Assembly (NCBI GenBank): GCA_045536305.1
Contig: JAZSNH010000093.1
Location: forward strand, 1 to 64,000
DNA: 64,000 nt
Origin: JAISGQ01 sp045536305
GTDB taxonomy: Bacteria > Bacillota > Clostridia > Oscillospirales > Acutalibacteraceae
Direction of reading: 5' to 3'
Of the stretch, positions 34,751-43,872 are shown in pieces. The notes below the pieces were generated by a model. It worked only from the letters and a program-made list of their open reading frames with translations, did no database searches and was not told the origin of the DNA. The position numbers and the translations under genes are program-made. The first letter of the stretch is position 1. Every line of letters starts with the position of its first letter.

Positions 34751-35087
34751 CAATATTACCCTCCAATATATTTCTCACATTCTCCGAAAAAGCGTTCCAG
34801 TGCGTTTTCATTCTCTCAAGCACCTCTTTGCCGTCCTCAGTCAGCACGTAGTACTTTCTCGGCTTGCTGCCTCCTGTCTCCCACTCGCTTTTTAAAAGCC
34901 CTTGACTTTCAAGCCTTCTCATAAGGGGGTACAGGGTGTTTGCCTCGACAGGTATTCCGCCCTTTTCAAGCTCGCTGACTAAGCTGTACCCGTAGGTGGG
35001 CTTTTCAAGTCGGCTTAGCACCAGCAGTATCAGCGTGCCTCTTCTCAATTCCAGTATAAGACCGGATACTATCTCATCTGTATTCAC
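34743..35087 (-). CDS. PadR-family transcriptional regulator
   Basis: 114-residue winged-helix repressor: the wing-helix part (KPTYGYSLVSELEKGGIPVEANTLYPLMRRLESQGL) and a short C-terminal dimerisation helix, as in the PadR s2 subfamily. It overlaps the downstream HAAS gene, a conserved pairing. Its own promoter contains a strong dyad (35123-35143), so autorepression is likely. Inducer unknown. Confidence 0.9.
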   Translation of the reverse strand: MNTDEIVSGLILELRRGTLILLVLSRLEKPTYGYSLVSELEKGGIPVEANTLYPLMRRLESQGLLKSEWETGGSKPRKYYVLTEDGKEVLERMKTHWNAFSENVRNILEGNIDE

Positions 35088-35119
35088 AATATCCCTCCGT
35101 TCACGTTATCGTTGTTTGT

Positions 35120-35149
35120 ATTATAGTGTGTGTCGCACACTATTGTCAA
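35120..35149 (-). promoter_or_regulatory. padR promoter with embedded dyad operator
   Basis: On the minus strand TTGACA (35144-35149), 18-base spacer, TATAAT (35120-35125). The spacer is filled by the inverted repeat ATAGTGTG-tgtcg-CACACTAT (35123-35143). A bound dimer would block polymerase, so this is the likely PadR autoregulatory site. Confidence 0.7.
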
Positions 35150-35240
35150 TAGTAAAATGTAATATTTTAAAAAATAATTTTACAGTGGTACAAAAAGCCT
35201 TTGTGTGGTAAAATAAAACGTCAGAAAATATCGAAAGGCT

Positions 35241-36296
35241 ATGATAGTCATGGCATACTCCCATCAGAAAAAGCTCACCGAAAAAGGCTCTCTGCTCAAT
35301 GAAAAGGGACAGCTTGCACACCGAGGCTACAGCACTTCTCCCATTCTTTCCTTCGCCCGCAGCGACATGCCCTTTTTTCGCTCTCTTCGCACAAAGGAGT
35401 GGGACAGCTATTCCTTTGGCAACGACGAATGGCAGGTGTCGGTTACCATAGCAGACAACGGCTATATGGGGCTTGCCGCCGTTTCTGTTGTAAATCTTCA
35501 TAAAAAACAGCACAAAATAAATTTCTCTGCCGAGCTTTTTCCTCTCGGCAGATATCACATGCCCGATATCAACGGCTTCGGAGATATTGTTTATCGCTCC
35601 AGAAACTCCTCCGTCAACATAACCGTCGGTCAAAGCGAGCGCAGGCTTACACTTCGCTTTCCGAATTTCGACGATGTGAAGGAGCTTTACATTTCGGCTG
35701 TGTTTAATCAGCCGAAGGAGGACAGCCTTTGCGCTGTTATCCCCTTTAAAAACAAAAACGAATTTTTCTGCACGCGCAAGATACACTGCTTGCCTGTTTC
35801 AGGGGTCATGCGCTTTGCAGGTATAGAGACCGCCTTTGAGCCTGACAGCACCTTTGGCTCCTATCAGTGCTGCCGCGGCCTGCTGCCGCGCAAAGGCGAG
35901 TGGATATCCTGCTCTGTCAGCGCCATGCACGAGAACGAGCGGTTCGGTCTTAATATCGGCAGCGGCTTCGGAGATCGCACAGAATGCGGCGAAAACGCTT
36001 TCTTTTATTGCGGTGTTCTCTTCAAGCTCGGCGAGCTTGATATCACCGTTCCGAAGGATATGTGCAGGGATTCATGGTGCTTTATCGGCGAAGACGGCGA
36101 TGTAAATCTTCGCATGGTGCCCGTTTATTCGACTGAAATGACAAGCCGCGGCATGGGTTTTGCAAAAATGGAGCAGATACGGGTTTTCGGCAGATATTAC
36201 GGCTCTGTTATCCTGCGCGCAGCTGACGGTTCGTCGGAAAGACTGGTGCTCAACGGAATTTTAGGTTATGCGGAGGCTGTGAAGGTAAAATGGTGA
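35241..36296 (+). CDS. DUF2804-family protein
   Basis: 351-residue protein matching the DUF2804 pattern (KLTEKGSLLNEKGQLAHRGY start; WISCSVSAMHENERFGLNIG; WCFIGEDGDVNLRMVPV). Mostly beta-strand; no signal peptide or membrane segment. Function unknown. Start may be ATG 35241 or 35250; an extended -10 (TGGTAAAAT at 35206-35214) lies just upstream. Its stop overlaps the start of the GNAT gene, so the two are coupled. Confidence 0.75.
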   Translation: MIVMAYSHQKKLTEKGSLLNEKGQLAHRGYSTSPILSFARSDMPFFRSLRTKEWDSYSFGNDEWQVSVTIADNGYMGLAAVSVVNLHKKQHKINFSAELFPLGRYHMPDINGFGDIVYRSRNSSVNITVGQSERRLTLRFPNFDDVKELYISAVFNQPKEDSLCAVIPFKNKNEFFCTRKIHCLPVSGVMRFAGIETAFEPDSTFGSYQCCRGLLPRKGEWISCSVSAMHENERFGLNIGSGFGDRTECGENAFFYCGVLFKLGELDITVPKDMCRDSWCFIGEDGDVNLRMVPVYSTEMTSRGMGFAKMEQIRVFGRYYGSVILRAADGSSERLVLNGILGYAEAVKVKW

Positions 36297-36811
36297 TACA
36301 TGCCCGTGAGCTTCTGCTTCGTCCTTTGAAACAGTCGGATGCAGAAGGCTTGCTTGAGATAATGAAGGATGCGACGGTACAGCAAATGACGGTGGGTTTT
36401 CCCTCTGACCCTACCGCAGATACCGCGCTTACCATAATAAAGACTCGCGAGAACTGGCTTAAATGCGGCACAGGCTGGCAGCTTGCAGTCGAATTTGAGG
36501 GTAATTTTATCGGGTTGGTGGGCATCAACGCAGTTTCAAAAAGCTGCAGCAGAGCCTCGCTCGACTATGTTATCGCCGCGAAATATCGGAAACGAGGCTT
36601 TGCCTGCTCTGCCGTGCAGGCATTTATCCCTGCCGCCGCAAAGCGCTTTTCCCTCCACAGGCTCTCAGCTTCTGTTTTTGATGACAATATCCCTTCAAAA
36701 AAAGTTCTGCAAAAATGCGGGTTTTCCTTTGAAGGCATTGCCAGAGACGAAATAAAAAAAGACGGAATCTACAGAGATGTCGCTCATTATGGTCTTATCC
36801 TGCCGGGCTGA
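36290..36811 (+). CDS. GNAT-family N-acetyltransferase (RimJ/RimL type)
   Basis: 173 residues: N-terminal LLLRPLKQSDAEGLLEI, a central beta4/acetyl-CoA loop region (LDYVIAAKYRKRGFACSAVQ) and NIPSKKVLQKCGFSFEGIARDE near the C-terminus, all typical of the RimJ/RimL group that acetylates protein N-termini or small molecules. Overlaps the DUF2804 gene by seven bases. Substrate unknown. Confidence 0.87.
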   Translation: MVIHARELLLRPLKQSDAEGLLEIMKDATVQQMTVGFPSDPTADTALTIIKTRENWLKCGTGWQLAVEFEGNFIGLVGINAVSKSCSRASLDYVIAAKYRKRGFACSAVQAFIPAAAKRFSLHRLSASVFDDNIPSKKVLQKCGFSFEGIARDEIKKDGIYRDVAHYGLILPG

Positions 36812-36842
36812 AGTGCTCTCTCGGAAACATATAAACATATTA

Positions 36843-36886
36843 AAAGCATCGGCACCGCTTAACGCACGCCTGAAAGCCGATGCTTT
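36843..36886 (+). terminator. First hairpin after the GNAT gene
   Basis: AAAGCATCGGC and GCCGATGCTTT separated by 22 bases; long-loop terminator-like structure. Confidence 0.5.
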
Positions 36887-36891
36887 GTACA

Positions 36892-36929
36892 ATAATAAAA
36901 AACCGCTCTTTCGAGCGGTTTTTTATTAT
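36892..36929. terminator. Bidirectional terminator between GNAT and TM2 genes
   Basis: Stem AACCGCTC-tttc-GAGCGGTT inside longer A/T arms (ATAATAAAA ... TTTTATTAT), so U-runs result on both strands. Confidence 0.85.
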
Positions 36930-37429
36930 GCAAACGGAAATCCTTTTCCGTCTTTTTTTATTTTTCGAGCGATGATCAGCGCCGCTTCGACTGCGGATAA
37001 CCCCCAGCTCAGCCAGAATCCTGCGGCACCGACAGGGATATTGCTGCACCTTGCCGCTATGGCAAAGGCAATGATAAGCGCAAGATGTGCAAGGCCGCGC
37101 AGATTGTAGCGCGCATAAAAATCATGTATGCCCAACGCACCTGTCGGCAGCAGCGCAAGCACTATGGTGCCGAGTCTGCTTCTCTTATCACTTTCCTCTA
37201 CCATGAAAAGCTTTCCCTTCTTTTCCACTATGGAATGAGGATAAGGAGAAACAAACGGTGTGTTTACCGTTGGCTTTGTACACCCGTGAGGCATATCATA
37301 TATACAGCCTGAGCATTTGCCGTCGCATTCCATCGTTGCGTGTCTGCTGCAAAGAGCGCCGCAGGCAGGACAGAAAATGTCATAATCGTGGCACAGCTCA
37401 CCGCATTTGGGACAAACTGTCATTGCCAT
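36926..37429 (-). CDS. Zinc-ribbon TM2-domain membrane protein
   Basis: 167 residues. The N-terminus is a zinc ribbon (C6/C9 and C20/C23 in VCPKCG...FCPACGALC) followed by a second cysteine-rich stretch (MECDGKCSGCIYDMPHGC). The C-terminal half is a TM2 domain: two membrane segments with GIHDFYARYNLRGLAHL. TM2 proteins are widespread membrane proteins of unknown function. The start lies six bases after the DUF4173 stop; no clear ribosome site, so coupling is likely. Confidence 0.82.
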   Translation of the reverse strand: MAMTVCPKCGELCHDYDIFCPACGALCSRHATMECDGKCSGCIYDMPHGCTKPTVNTPFVSPYPHSIVEKKGKLFMVEESDKRSRLGTIVLALLPTGALGIHDFYARYNLRGLAHLALIIAFAIAARCSNIPVGAAGFWLSWGLSAVEAALIIARKIKKDGKGFPFA

Positions 37430-37435
37430 ATTTGT

Positions 37436-39139
37436 TTACCAGTAGTAATAACGGTTGCAGAAATCCTCCAGAGCTTCTATCGATTCACGCTCGGGACTTC
37501 CGATCGCCTCATATATGGAATATCCGATATGATGATCGAGCGTCCAGTCTGTAAGCTTTATATTTCTTATAGAGCTTCTGCCGCTCCAGCTGTTGATGGA
37601 GCCGTCAAAATAGTACATGGCAATAAGGCCTTCTGCAAGCTCCTTTGTCTCATCGTCTCTTGCTTCGTTGTACAAACGCTCGACCTCAGGCATTACAGCA
37701 CAGGAGAGATCTTCCGCAATATATTCTATGTCTATTTCCTTGCCGTATTCCAGATATCTGTCAACATTGACCTTTGCGACCACTCTGTCAATATTCATGA
37801 TACCGAGAGCGCAGATGCAGCATACCACAACAGTGCCGACAATGGGAGCTATGCGAAGCTTGTCGATCCAGAAAGCTGCTACGAGCGCAAGCAGTGCAAG
37901 TGTAAGACCCAGTATGAACATGACAGCCTCAACTCTGCTGACGGTCAGTCCGTAAGCATCGATATAGAGGAAGATGCGGTAAAATGCGGACAGGCATATA
38001 ACAAATGTTGCAAGAGCAATTACGCTCAGAGCTGCTCTGAGAATTACCGCGACCTTGCCGTTTTCGTTTTTCTTTGCGAATGCACGGATAAGCGCGCAGA
38101 CGATAAAGGTCAGGAAGATCGCAACACTCAGCTCGAAAACACCCTTATGTACATATTCGGCATAGGTAAGTCCTGCAGGGAGCTTTGCACCTATGAAGAG
38201 GTACTCGATCTGGATGAAGACGAAGATGAGATAAACTGCCGCTGCGGCAAAAAGAACCGTAGAGGTGATAACGGAATCGAATATCTGTATCTTCTTTCCC
38301 TCTCTTTTTTCGTTGCTGTAGCCCGAACGAAGGGTCAGTACGGAAGAGAAGATAAATATTGCAAAACCAGAGCCGAATATGATATCGAACACCAGCTCAC
38401 CAAAATCGAAGTTGATAAATTCGATGACCTTATCGACAAAATGTGCGAACGCGGCATCCGCACCGGCAAATATCGAGATAAGTATCAAAAGAACGGGGAC
38501 AGAAATTATAAGACCGATAAAGATTTTAAGTGCATTGCCTTTTTTCTTTCCGTCGCTCTTTCCGAGTGAACGGAATGCAGGGCCGATATTTGCAAAGGTG
38601 TATCCGAAGAACACTCTGAAAATATCAATAAAGCCGCGGAAGGAAACCACTCTGTTCTGTGTGCAGCCGCCCATGAGCATAAGCTGCATCGGCATCATGA
38701 CAAGCATGAGAAGCACTATGACAAATCTTCCTACTGTCGATGCAAACAGCGCCGCCGACACTGCAAGCAGCAATATGGGGATAAGCAGAAGCCATGCGGT
38801 TTTGCGTGTTTTTCCTTTTCCTGTTACGATAAACGGGGTGAAGAAGCAGTAATAAATTACCACAAGGAGAGTAAGTCCAAGTCCGCTCGCGCCATTGGTC
38901 AGCAGAATGTTGGACAGCAGCACGCCGTATATGACGGACAGTATGAAGAGTATCCACGAGCTTACACCTGTGGTGCTTTCCATAACCTTTACGGCTCTTT
39001 CGGACATTTTGGCTTTTTTCGGCGACGCCTGCACAACAGGCTGAGGCTGTGCATACACTACAGGCGGCTGTACATTCTGCGCCTGCGTCGGTACTGCGGG
39101 AACACTTGTCTGCTGAATGTTGTTTTGCTCGTTGTTCAT
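37436..39139 (-). CDS. DUF4173/DUF4153-type polytopic membrane protein
   Basis: 567 residues: a Gln/Pro-rich N-terminal 45 residues, then about ten to eleven membrane segments and a soluble C-terminal tail of about 100 residues. YAEYVHKGVFELSVA in the middle is the recurring signature of DUF4153/DUF4173 proteins. Function unknown. AAAGGGTG precedes the start. Middle gene of a three-gene minus-strand run (39206-40021, this one, TM2). Confidence 0.8.
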   Translation of the reverse strand: MNNEQNNIQQTSVPAVPTQAQNVQPPVVYAQPQPVVQASPKKAKMSERAVKVMESTTGVSSWILFILSVIYGVLLSNILLTNGASGLGLTLLVVIYYCFFTPFIVTGKGKTRKTAWLLLIPILLLAVSAALFASTVGRFVIVLLMLVMMPMQLMLMGGCTQNRVVSFRGFIDIFRVFFGYTFANIGPAFRSLGKSDGKKKGNALKIFIGLIISVPVLLILISIFAGADAAFAHFVDKVIEFINFDFGELVFDIIFGSGFAIFIFSSVLTLRSGYSNEKREGKKIQIFDSVITSTVLFAAAAVYLIFVFIQIEYLFIGAKLPAGLTYAEYVHKGVFELSVAIFLTFIVCALIRAFAKKNENGKVAVILRAALSVIALATFVICLSAFYRIFLYIDAYGLTVSRVEAVMFILGLTLALLALVAAFWIDKLRIAPIVGTVVVCCICALGIMNIDRVVAKVNVDRYLEYGKEIDIEYIAEDLSCAVMPEVERLYNEARDDETKELAEGLIAMYYFDGSINSWSGRSSIRNIKLTDWTLDHHIGYSIYEAIGSPERESIEALEDFCNRYYYW

Positions 39140-39205
39140 TACATAAACACCCTTTCTCTTTTCGTAAGTTAAACTGCGATGAACCTTTAATTCCCCTGTC
39201 AGGCT

Positions 39206-40021
39206 TTATCTGCGTCTGCCTGCCTGAAGTCTTTCTGCGGTAGCCTGTGCCTCTGCGAGCTTCTTTGCGGTGGATACTGCCTCGGGCTTTACCTCTTTGC
39301 CGATATATTTGCGCCCTGCGATCCATGCCTTGCGAAGCTGGTCGCTGATCTTTCCTTCGGCATAAGCACGGCCGCTGTCACCCATTATGGAGTTGAGTAT
39401 GACCTGAATTATAATACTCTTTGTGTCCATATCGCCCTTGTCATAAGCGTTGGAAAGCAGTTCGAAAAACGGGTCGAGGCGCGCCTTATTGCCTTTTCTG
39501 AGATTTTCTGCAAGTGCAGCGCACACGGTTTCCTCGCAGAATCTGAGAGGAAGGATCTCACCGTAATAATTCTTGTGGGAAATAAGAGGAGCTCTGCATT
39601 CGGGGAATGAGGTGGGGATGCGGTTGACAAAGAAATTTATATCCATGCTGTCGCCGGATTCTTCCTTCTTTGCCTGCTTTGCAACAGCCGCTATGCGATC
39701 CTTTGAAACACGCACGGGAGTTGAAAGAGTATCAAGAAAATCGAGTGCGACGCTCAAAGCCTCGCGCTCACCGTCGCCGCTGCTCTCATCGAAGAAGTAG
39801 GTCTGGACGTGTCCGCAGTCGTCCGCACCTGCGCCCGCCTCGCCTTTTCCGAGATAAAAGCGCTTATCCTTCTTTGCATACTTGATAAGAAGTGTGTCAG
39901 CCTCGCTGTTGTAAAGTGCGTAAGGCTCGTTCCCTGAGGAGTGACATTCACCCTTTACATATCCCTTTGAGATCAGCTCGGGCTCCATTTTGTTGATACA
40001 GGTTTCAAAAAAGTTTGCCAT
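39206..40021 (-). CDS. Uncharacterised cytosolic protein
   Basis: 271 residues, no signal or membrane segment. N-terminal half has a compact alpha/beta look (ADTLLIKYAKKDKRFYLGKG; TYFFDESSGDGEREALSVAL), the rest is helical and lysine/alanine-rich at the end (AVSTAKKLAEAQATAERLQ). I do not recognise a family. GGAGG before ATG and a clear promoter support a real gene. Likely first gene of the run with the DUF4173 and TM2 genes. Confidence 0.7.
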   Translation of the reverse strand: MANFFETCINKMEPELISKGYVKGECHSSGNEPYALYNSEADTLLIKYAKKDKRFYLGKGEAGAGADDCGHVQTYFFDESSGDGEREALSVALDFLDTLSTPVRVSKDRIAAVAKQAKKEESGDSMDINFFVNRIPTSFPECRAPLISHKNYYGEILPLRFCEETVCAALAENLRKGNKARLDPFFELLSNAYDKGDMDTKSIIIQVILNSIMGDSGRAYAEGKISDQLRKAWIAGRKYIGKEVKPEAVSTAKKLAEAQATAERLQAGRRR

Positions 40022-40050
40022 TTTGTTTATTCCTCCGTATATTTGCGGTC

Positions 40051-40092
40051 ATGCTGTAGGTTCAGCATACCATTTTATTTATCGATAATCAA
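40051..40092 (-). promoter_or_regulatory. Promoter with dyad for the 39206-40021 gene
   Basis: Minus strand: TTGATT (40087-40092), 17-base spacer, extended -10 TGGTATGCT (TATGCT 40064-40069). A perfect inverted repeat ATGCTG-taggtt-CAGCAT (40051-40068) overlaps the -10 and start point and could be an operator. Confidence 0.55.
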
Positions 40093-40209
40093 CAACAATT
40101 TATTTACAATCATTAAATAGAGTGTAACAATAATATTAAAAATACATGACAGTTTGTATTATTATACCATGCTTTTCATATCAAAACAATAAAAAATTAT
40201 TCTGATGTT

Positions 40210-41670
40210 TTATCCCGAGATTATGGTCGCATCGGGGTATATCTCGTTCTTTGGACGGCGGCTGCTTCGGCTGCTCATAGACAGGGAAAGCGATATCGGC
40301 CCCACTCTTCCGAGGAACATAACAAGACACAGCACAAGCATGGATATACGCGGAAGGTCATCCGTTATTCCTGCGGTAACACCTACGGTGCCGAAGGCGC
40401 TGACCGATTCGTAAAGTGCGTCTATGGAACGCACCTGACCGCCGAGCTGTCCGAGAATGACCACCGTTGCCGCTATTATCGCCGCTATTGCTGTGGCACA
40501 TATCGCCAGCGCGCGATACACGGTTTCTCTGGTTATTCTTCTTCTTCCTATGACCGGCTGGTCATAGCCGCGAAGGGTACATACTACGGTTGCAACAAGC
40601 ACCACCATAGTTGTGGTCTTTACACCGCCGCCTGTCGAGCCGGGAGATGCGCCTATAAACATAAGCAGGCAGAAAAACAGCTTTGTAAAGCCGTTTGCCG
40701 CGCCCACATCCACCGAGGCAAAGCCTGCGGAACGCGCACATACCGATTGGAAGAAGGCATTCGTCAGCTTATCTCCGAAGCTCATTCCGAAAAGCACGCC
40801 GTTCCATTCGCTTGCAAGGAAGAAGACTGTGCCGATAAGCAGCAGAGCCGCGGAGGCAACGCAGACTATTTTGGTGTGCATCATAAGATTGCGTATCTTT
40901 CCGCCCTCTTTTATTACATTTATTATATCGTAGAACACTGCAAAGCCCAGTCCGCCGAGAATTATAATGCTTGAAAGCACCATGAGCACATACGGCTCGG
41001 AATTGAGGCTCACCACGCTGTCTCCCCTGCCCAGCACATCAAAGCCTGCATTGCAGTATGCCGAGATCGCTGTGAAAACCGAGCTCCACACGCCCTTTAA
41101 AAACCCGTATCTGGGTATGAACTCAAAGGACAGCAGTACAGCACCCACACCCTCACATATAAGGGTAACTCCTGCGGCAACTCTCAGAACACCTCTTGTT
41201 CCGCCCATGTCGAGGTAGCCTGTCGATTCCTGCGCTATTCTGAGGCTTCGCAGTCCCAGACGCTGACGCAGCGACAAAGCAAGGGAGGTTACTATGGTCA
41301 TCGCTCCGAGTCCGCCGATCTGTATGAGCAGAATTATCACCGTCTGGCCGAAAAGAGACCAGTGTGTGGCAGTGTCAAAGGGAGTAAGGCCTGTTACGCA
41401 GGTCGCGCTGGTGGCTACGAACAAGGCCTGCACGATATTTGTGGGCTCTTCGCCCTTCTTTACCGAGAAGGGCATCAGCAAAAGCAGTGTTCCTATAATA
41501 ATTATCACTGCAAAGCTTATGGGGATAAGCTTGTGGGCAGGGATCCTTTCGAGCTTGCCCTTTATATATCTTTTGGCTCTTTTAAGCCGCTGACGCATTA
41601 CATGCATCTGTTTTTTAAATCTGACGGAAAACTCAGGCTTTTCGGAAGCTGCATTTTTTTCGTTTTCCAT
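40210..41670 (-). CDS. ktrB: TrkH/KtrB-family potassium uptake channel subunit
   Basis: 486-residue membrane protein with a basic cytoplasmic N-terminus and the four pore-loop repeats of the Trk/Ktr family: SATCVTGLT, SAYCNAGFD, CARSAGFAS and SAFGTVGVT. Takes up K+ (possibly with Na+). ATG 41670 preferred (AAGGTG seven bases upstream) over a GTG at 41679. The usual RCK regulatory partner (TrkA/KtrA) is not in this window, so it must be elsewhere if present. Confidence 0.9.
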   Translation of the reverse strand: MENEKNAASEKPEFSVRFKKQMHVMRQRLKRAKRYIKGKLERIPAHKLIPISFAVIIIIGTLLLLMPFSVKKGEEPTNIVQALFVATSATCVTGLTPFDTATHWSLFGQTVIILLIQIGGLGAMTIVTSLALSLRQRLGLRSLRIAQESTGYLDMGGTRGVLRVAAGVTLICEGVGAVLLSFEFIPRYGFLKGVWSSVFTAISAYCNAGFDVLGRGDSVVSLNSEPYVLMVLSSIIILGGLGFAVFYDIINVIKEGGKIRNLMMHTKIVCVASAALLLIGTVFFLASEWNGVLFGMSFGDKLTNAFFQSVCARSAGFASVDVGAANGFTKLFFCLLMFIGASPGSTGGGVKTTTMVVLVATVVCTLRGYDQPVIGRRRITRETVYRALAICATAIAAIIAATVVILGQLGGQVRSIDALYESVSAFGTVGVTAGITDDLPRISMLVLCLVMFLGRVGPISLSLSMSSRSSRRPKNEIYPDATIISG

Positions 41671-41713
41671 ATTCGGCACCTTCTTTTGTAAACAGAAGAG
41701 TTGTGAGGCTTTT

Positions 41714-42649
41714 TTACTTTGCGTTTACCTCACAGCTGTCTGTGACTTTGGTCGTTCCGTTGAGTATCTGTGTCACTCCCGTTCCGTCGTTAAGCTTCAT
41801 TACGCTGTAGTAGGTTATGCTGTTAACGGAACTTTGCAGAAATCTGTCCGAGCTCATAATATTGAGAGTTCCCGAATAATCCGCTGAATCGGTGTATTCT
41901 ATCGAATATCCCTCGCCCTTTTCCGATTCGGGCATTCCGTATTGGCTTAGAGGGGTCATTTTAAAGCTGAGCATGGTGTCGGAAAGCTTTGACACGCTGT
42001 ATTCCATCTCCATGCTGTTTTCCTTGTCCACCGTCTGGGAATGGATCACCTTTGTGTCCTTTTCAACGGTTTGCGGCAATGCAAGCAGAAGCTCCTGCGC
42101 TATTGCCCTTATCTCCGCCTCGCCCAGCAGAAGTGATGCTCCCTCCACCTCGGAATAGAGTTTTTTTGTTCCTCCCACCGATATAATATTGTACTCCTTG
42201 TCAAAATCAACCGTAAAGCTGTGACCGACAAGGTCAAAATATATCTGCGTTTCGGGATCTCTTGTTTTTTCATCGGCGGTGTCAAAAACCACCGTGCTTT
42301 CATCGTTATTGCCGTAGACATAGCTTCTTCGTGCTATGGTAAATTTCAGACGAAGTCCCTTTTCTGTCGTTTCGGCTGTAAAATCGTACCAGCTCTTCAT
42401 ATCCCATCGGGTCTCCATGCCGTATTCACCGTCGGAATACGCGGCTGTCTGACGGAAGGTGCAGAGCATCGAATATTCACCGTTTCCGAGAGGCGGAGCG
42501 GATATTTTATCAAGAGAGCTGTTCTGCCCGTCCGCATGGGCTGTGGGATAGGTATTCGGCGTGGAATAATAATCGCTGTTGTCGCATTTGCAGGCCGATA
42601 CCGAAAAAAGCATCAGCAGCAAAGCAAGAACGATCGAAGCTGTTTTCAT
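41714..42649 (-). CDS. Lipoprotein of unknown function
   Basis: 311 residues with signal peptide and lipobox SVSAC. The mature part is strand-rich (DTQ/EMEYSVSKL/IEYTDSADYSGTLN patterns) and resembles no family I know. ATG 42649 is chosen because AAAGGA lies nine bases upstream; a frame to 42679 would place extra charged residues before the signal. It is the third gene after an ABC ATPase and permease, so it may be a substrate or accessory of that exporter. Confidence 0.75.
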   Translation of the reverse strand: MKTASIVLALLLMLFSVSACKCDNSDYYSTPNTYPTAHADGQNSSLDKISAPPLGNGEYSMLCTFRQTAAYSDGEYGMETRWDMKSWYDFTAETTEKGLRLKFTIARRSYVYGNNDESTVVFDTADEKTRDPETQIYFDLVGHSFTVDFDKEYNIISVGGTKKLYSEVEGASLLLGEAEIRAIAQELLLALPQTVEKDTKVIHSQTVDKENSMEMEYSVSKLSDTMLSFKMTPLSQYGMPESEKGEGYSIEYTDSADYSGTLNIMSSDRFLQSSVNSITYYSVMKLNDGTGVTQILNGTTKVTDSCEVNAK

Positions 42650-42678
42650 TTTCTGTATTCCTTTCCGCAGTGAAGACA

Positions 42679-43872
42679 TCAGCGTACATCACGTCTCATT
42701 CCGATATATCCGCATATCACAAACACCAGCCAGTGAACCGCTGCCGCGAGCCATGCCACTACATGGCTTGCCGATGCAAAGTTTGCCACCCCGCGCAGGG
42801 GTGCGGATACATCAAGTGACGCAACAACAGACAGCGCCGCTATTATATTGCCCGAGCCGCCTGCCGCTTTTCCAAACAGCATTGCCGCCGCACAAAGCAG
42901 GGCAGTAAGCGCGATCGCGGCGCTTTGACTGCGCGTGAGCGTAGATACTGCCGCGCAGAAGGCGATAAGTATGAGCGTACTGATAAAAACGCACAGAAGA
43001 AGCTCTGCGGAGAAAACAAAAAAGCTCTGCATCTGCGCTTTTTCACCGAGCACCACAACAAGCTCGCCCTCGTATCTGAGTCCGCCGCAGCCGAATATCG
43101 CACCGAACAGCGCGCCTGTCCATGCCGCCGCACAGAGCATAAGCGCAAAAATCGACACCGACATAAGCTTTGCGAAAAACTGCTTTAAGCGTGTGATGGG
43201 GAGCGTGTACAGCGTGTACATGACTCCCGATTTAAATTCTCCCGCGGTCTTTGAGGCTATTGCCGCGGCGGAAAATATGCCTATCGGAAGCAGCATGAGC
43301 CACAGCGTAAAATAAACCGTGTTCCATGCCTTTGAATATCCTGCCTCTTTTCCCTCTGTCAGACAGGCGTTTATTATGTACGCCTCGCGCACGCATTCCT
43401 GCTGCTTTACCGTATAATACTGCCGCTCTCTTCCCGAGCTGCTTTCAATAAGCTTTACATACTCATCGTTAAGCCTTGTAAGCTCGCTGTATCTCTCCCT
43501 GTATGCATCTCTAAAGCTTCCGGCAGGCTTATCCTCCTTTGGGAAGGTCTCCGAAACGCTGCCGACGGCATCGGAGTCAGATATCATATCGGTTTCCGAA
43601 ATATCACTGTTTGAAATATCGGCGTTCGAAATTACTTCCTGTATTTCTTCATTTATCAAATCATCGGGCTTTTTTTCGGAAATATGTACGGGGCGTGTAT
43701 TTATCCTGTCCTTTATACCGGCAGGCAGCAGACCTTTATCTCCGCTTTCCGCTCCTGTTATCCATGCTGTGCAGACCGAAATGAGAAATACTGCGACAAT
43801 TGCAAGCAAAGCTCCCACACCCGAGAAAAGACGCGCATTTTCGCCTCTGAGGGAACGAAACATCTTACCCAT
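42679..43872 (-). CDS. ABC-2-type transporter permease
   Basis: 397 residues: one N-terminal membrane segment, then a large loop of about 140 residues, then five membrane segments (SKAWNTVYFTLWLMLLPIGI onward), the ABC-2 pattern. The loop carries an unusual Ile-Ser-Asp run (SNADISNSDISETDMISDSD) and is probably extracellular. ATG 43872 overlaps the ATPase stop (TGATG). Export or membrane-remodelling role; substrate unknown. Confidence 0.82.
   Translation of the reverse strand: MGKMFRSLRGENARLFSGVGALLAIVAVFLISVCTAWITGAESGDKGLLPAGIKDRINTRPVHISEKKPDDLINEEIQEVISNADISNSDISETDMISDSDAVGSVSETFPKEDKPAGSFRDAYRERYSELTRLNDEYVKLIESSSGRERQYYTVKQQECVREAYIINACLTEGKEAGYSKAWNTVYFTLWLMLLPIGIFSAAAIASKTAGEFKSGVMYTLYTLPITRLKQFFAKLMSVSIFALMLCAAAWTGALFGAIFGCGGLRYEGELVVVLGEKAQMQSFFVFSAELLLCVFISTLILIAFCAAVSTLTRSQSAAIALTALLCAAAMLFGKAAGGSGNIIAALSVVASLDVSAPLRGVANFASASHVVAWLAAAVHWLVFVICGYIGMRRDVR

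Noticed and set aside
37340..38569. 409-residue plus-strand frame across the DUF4173 gene
   Set aside because: Opposite a clear polytopic membrane protein; translated sequence looks random (Cys/Tyr/Arg rich).
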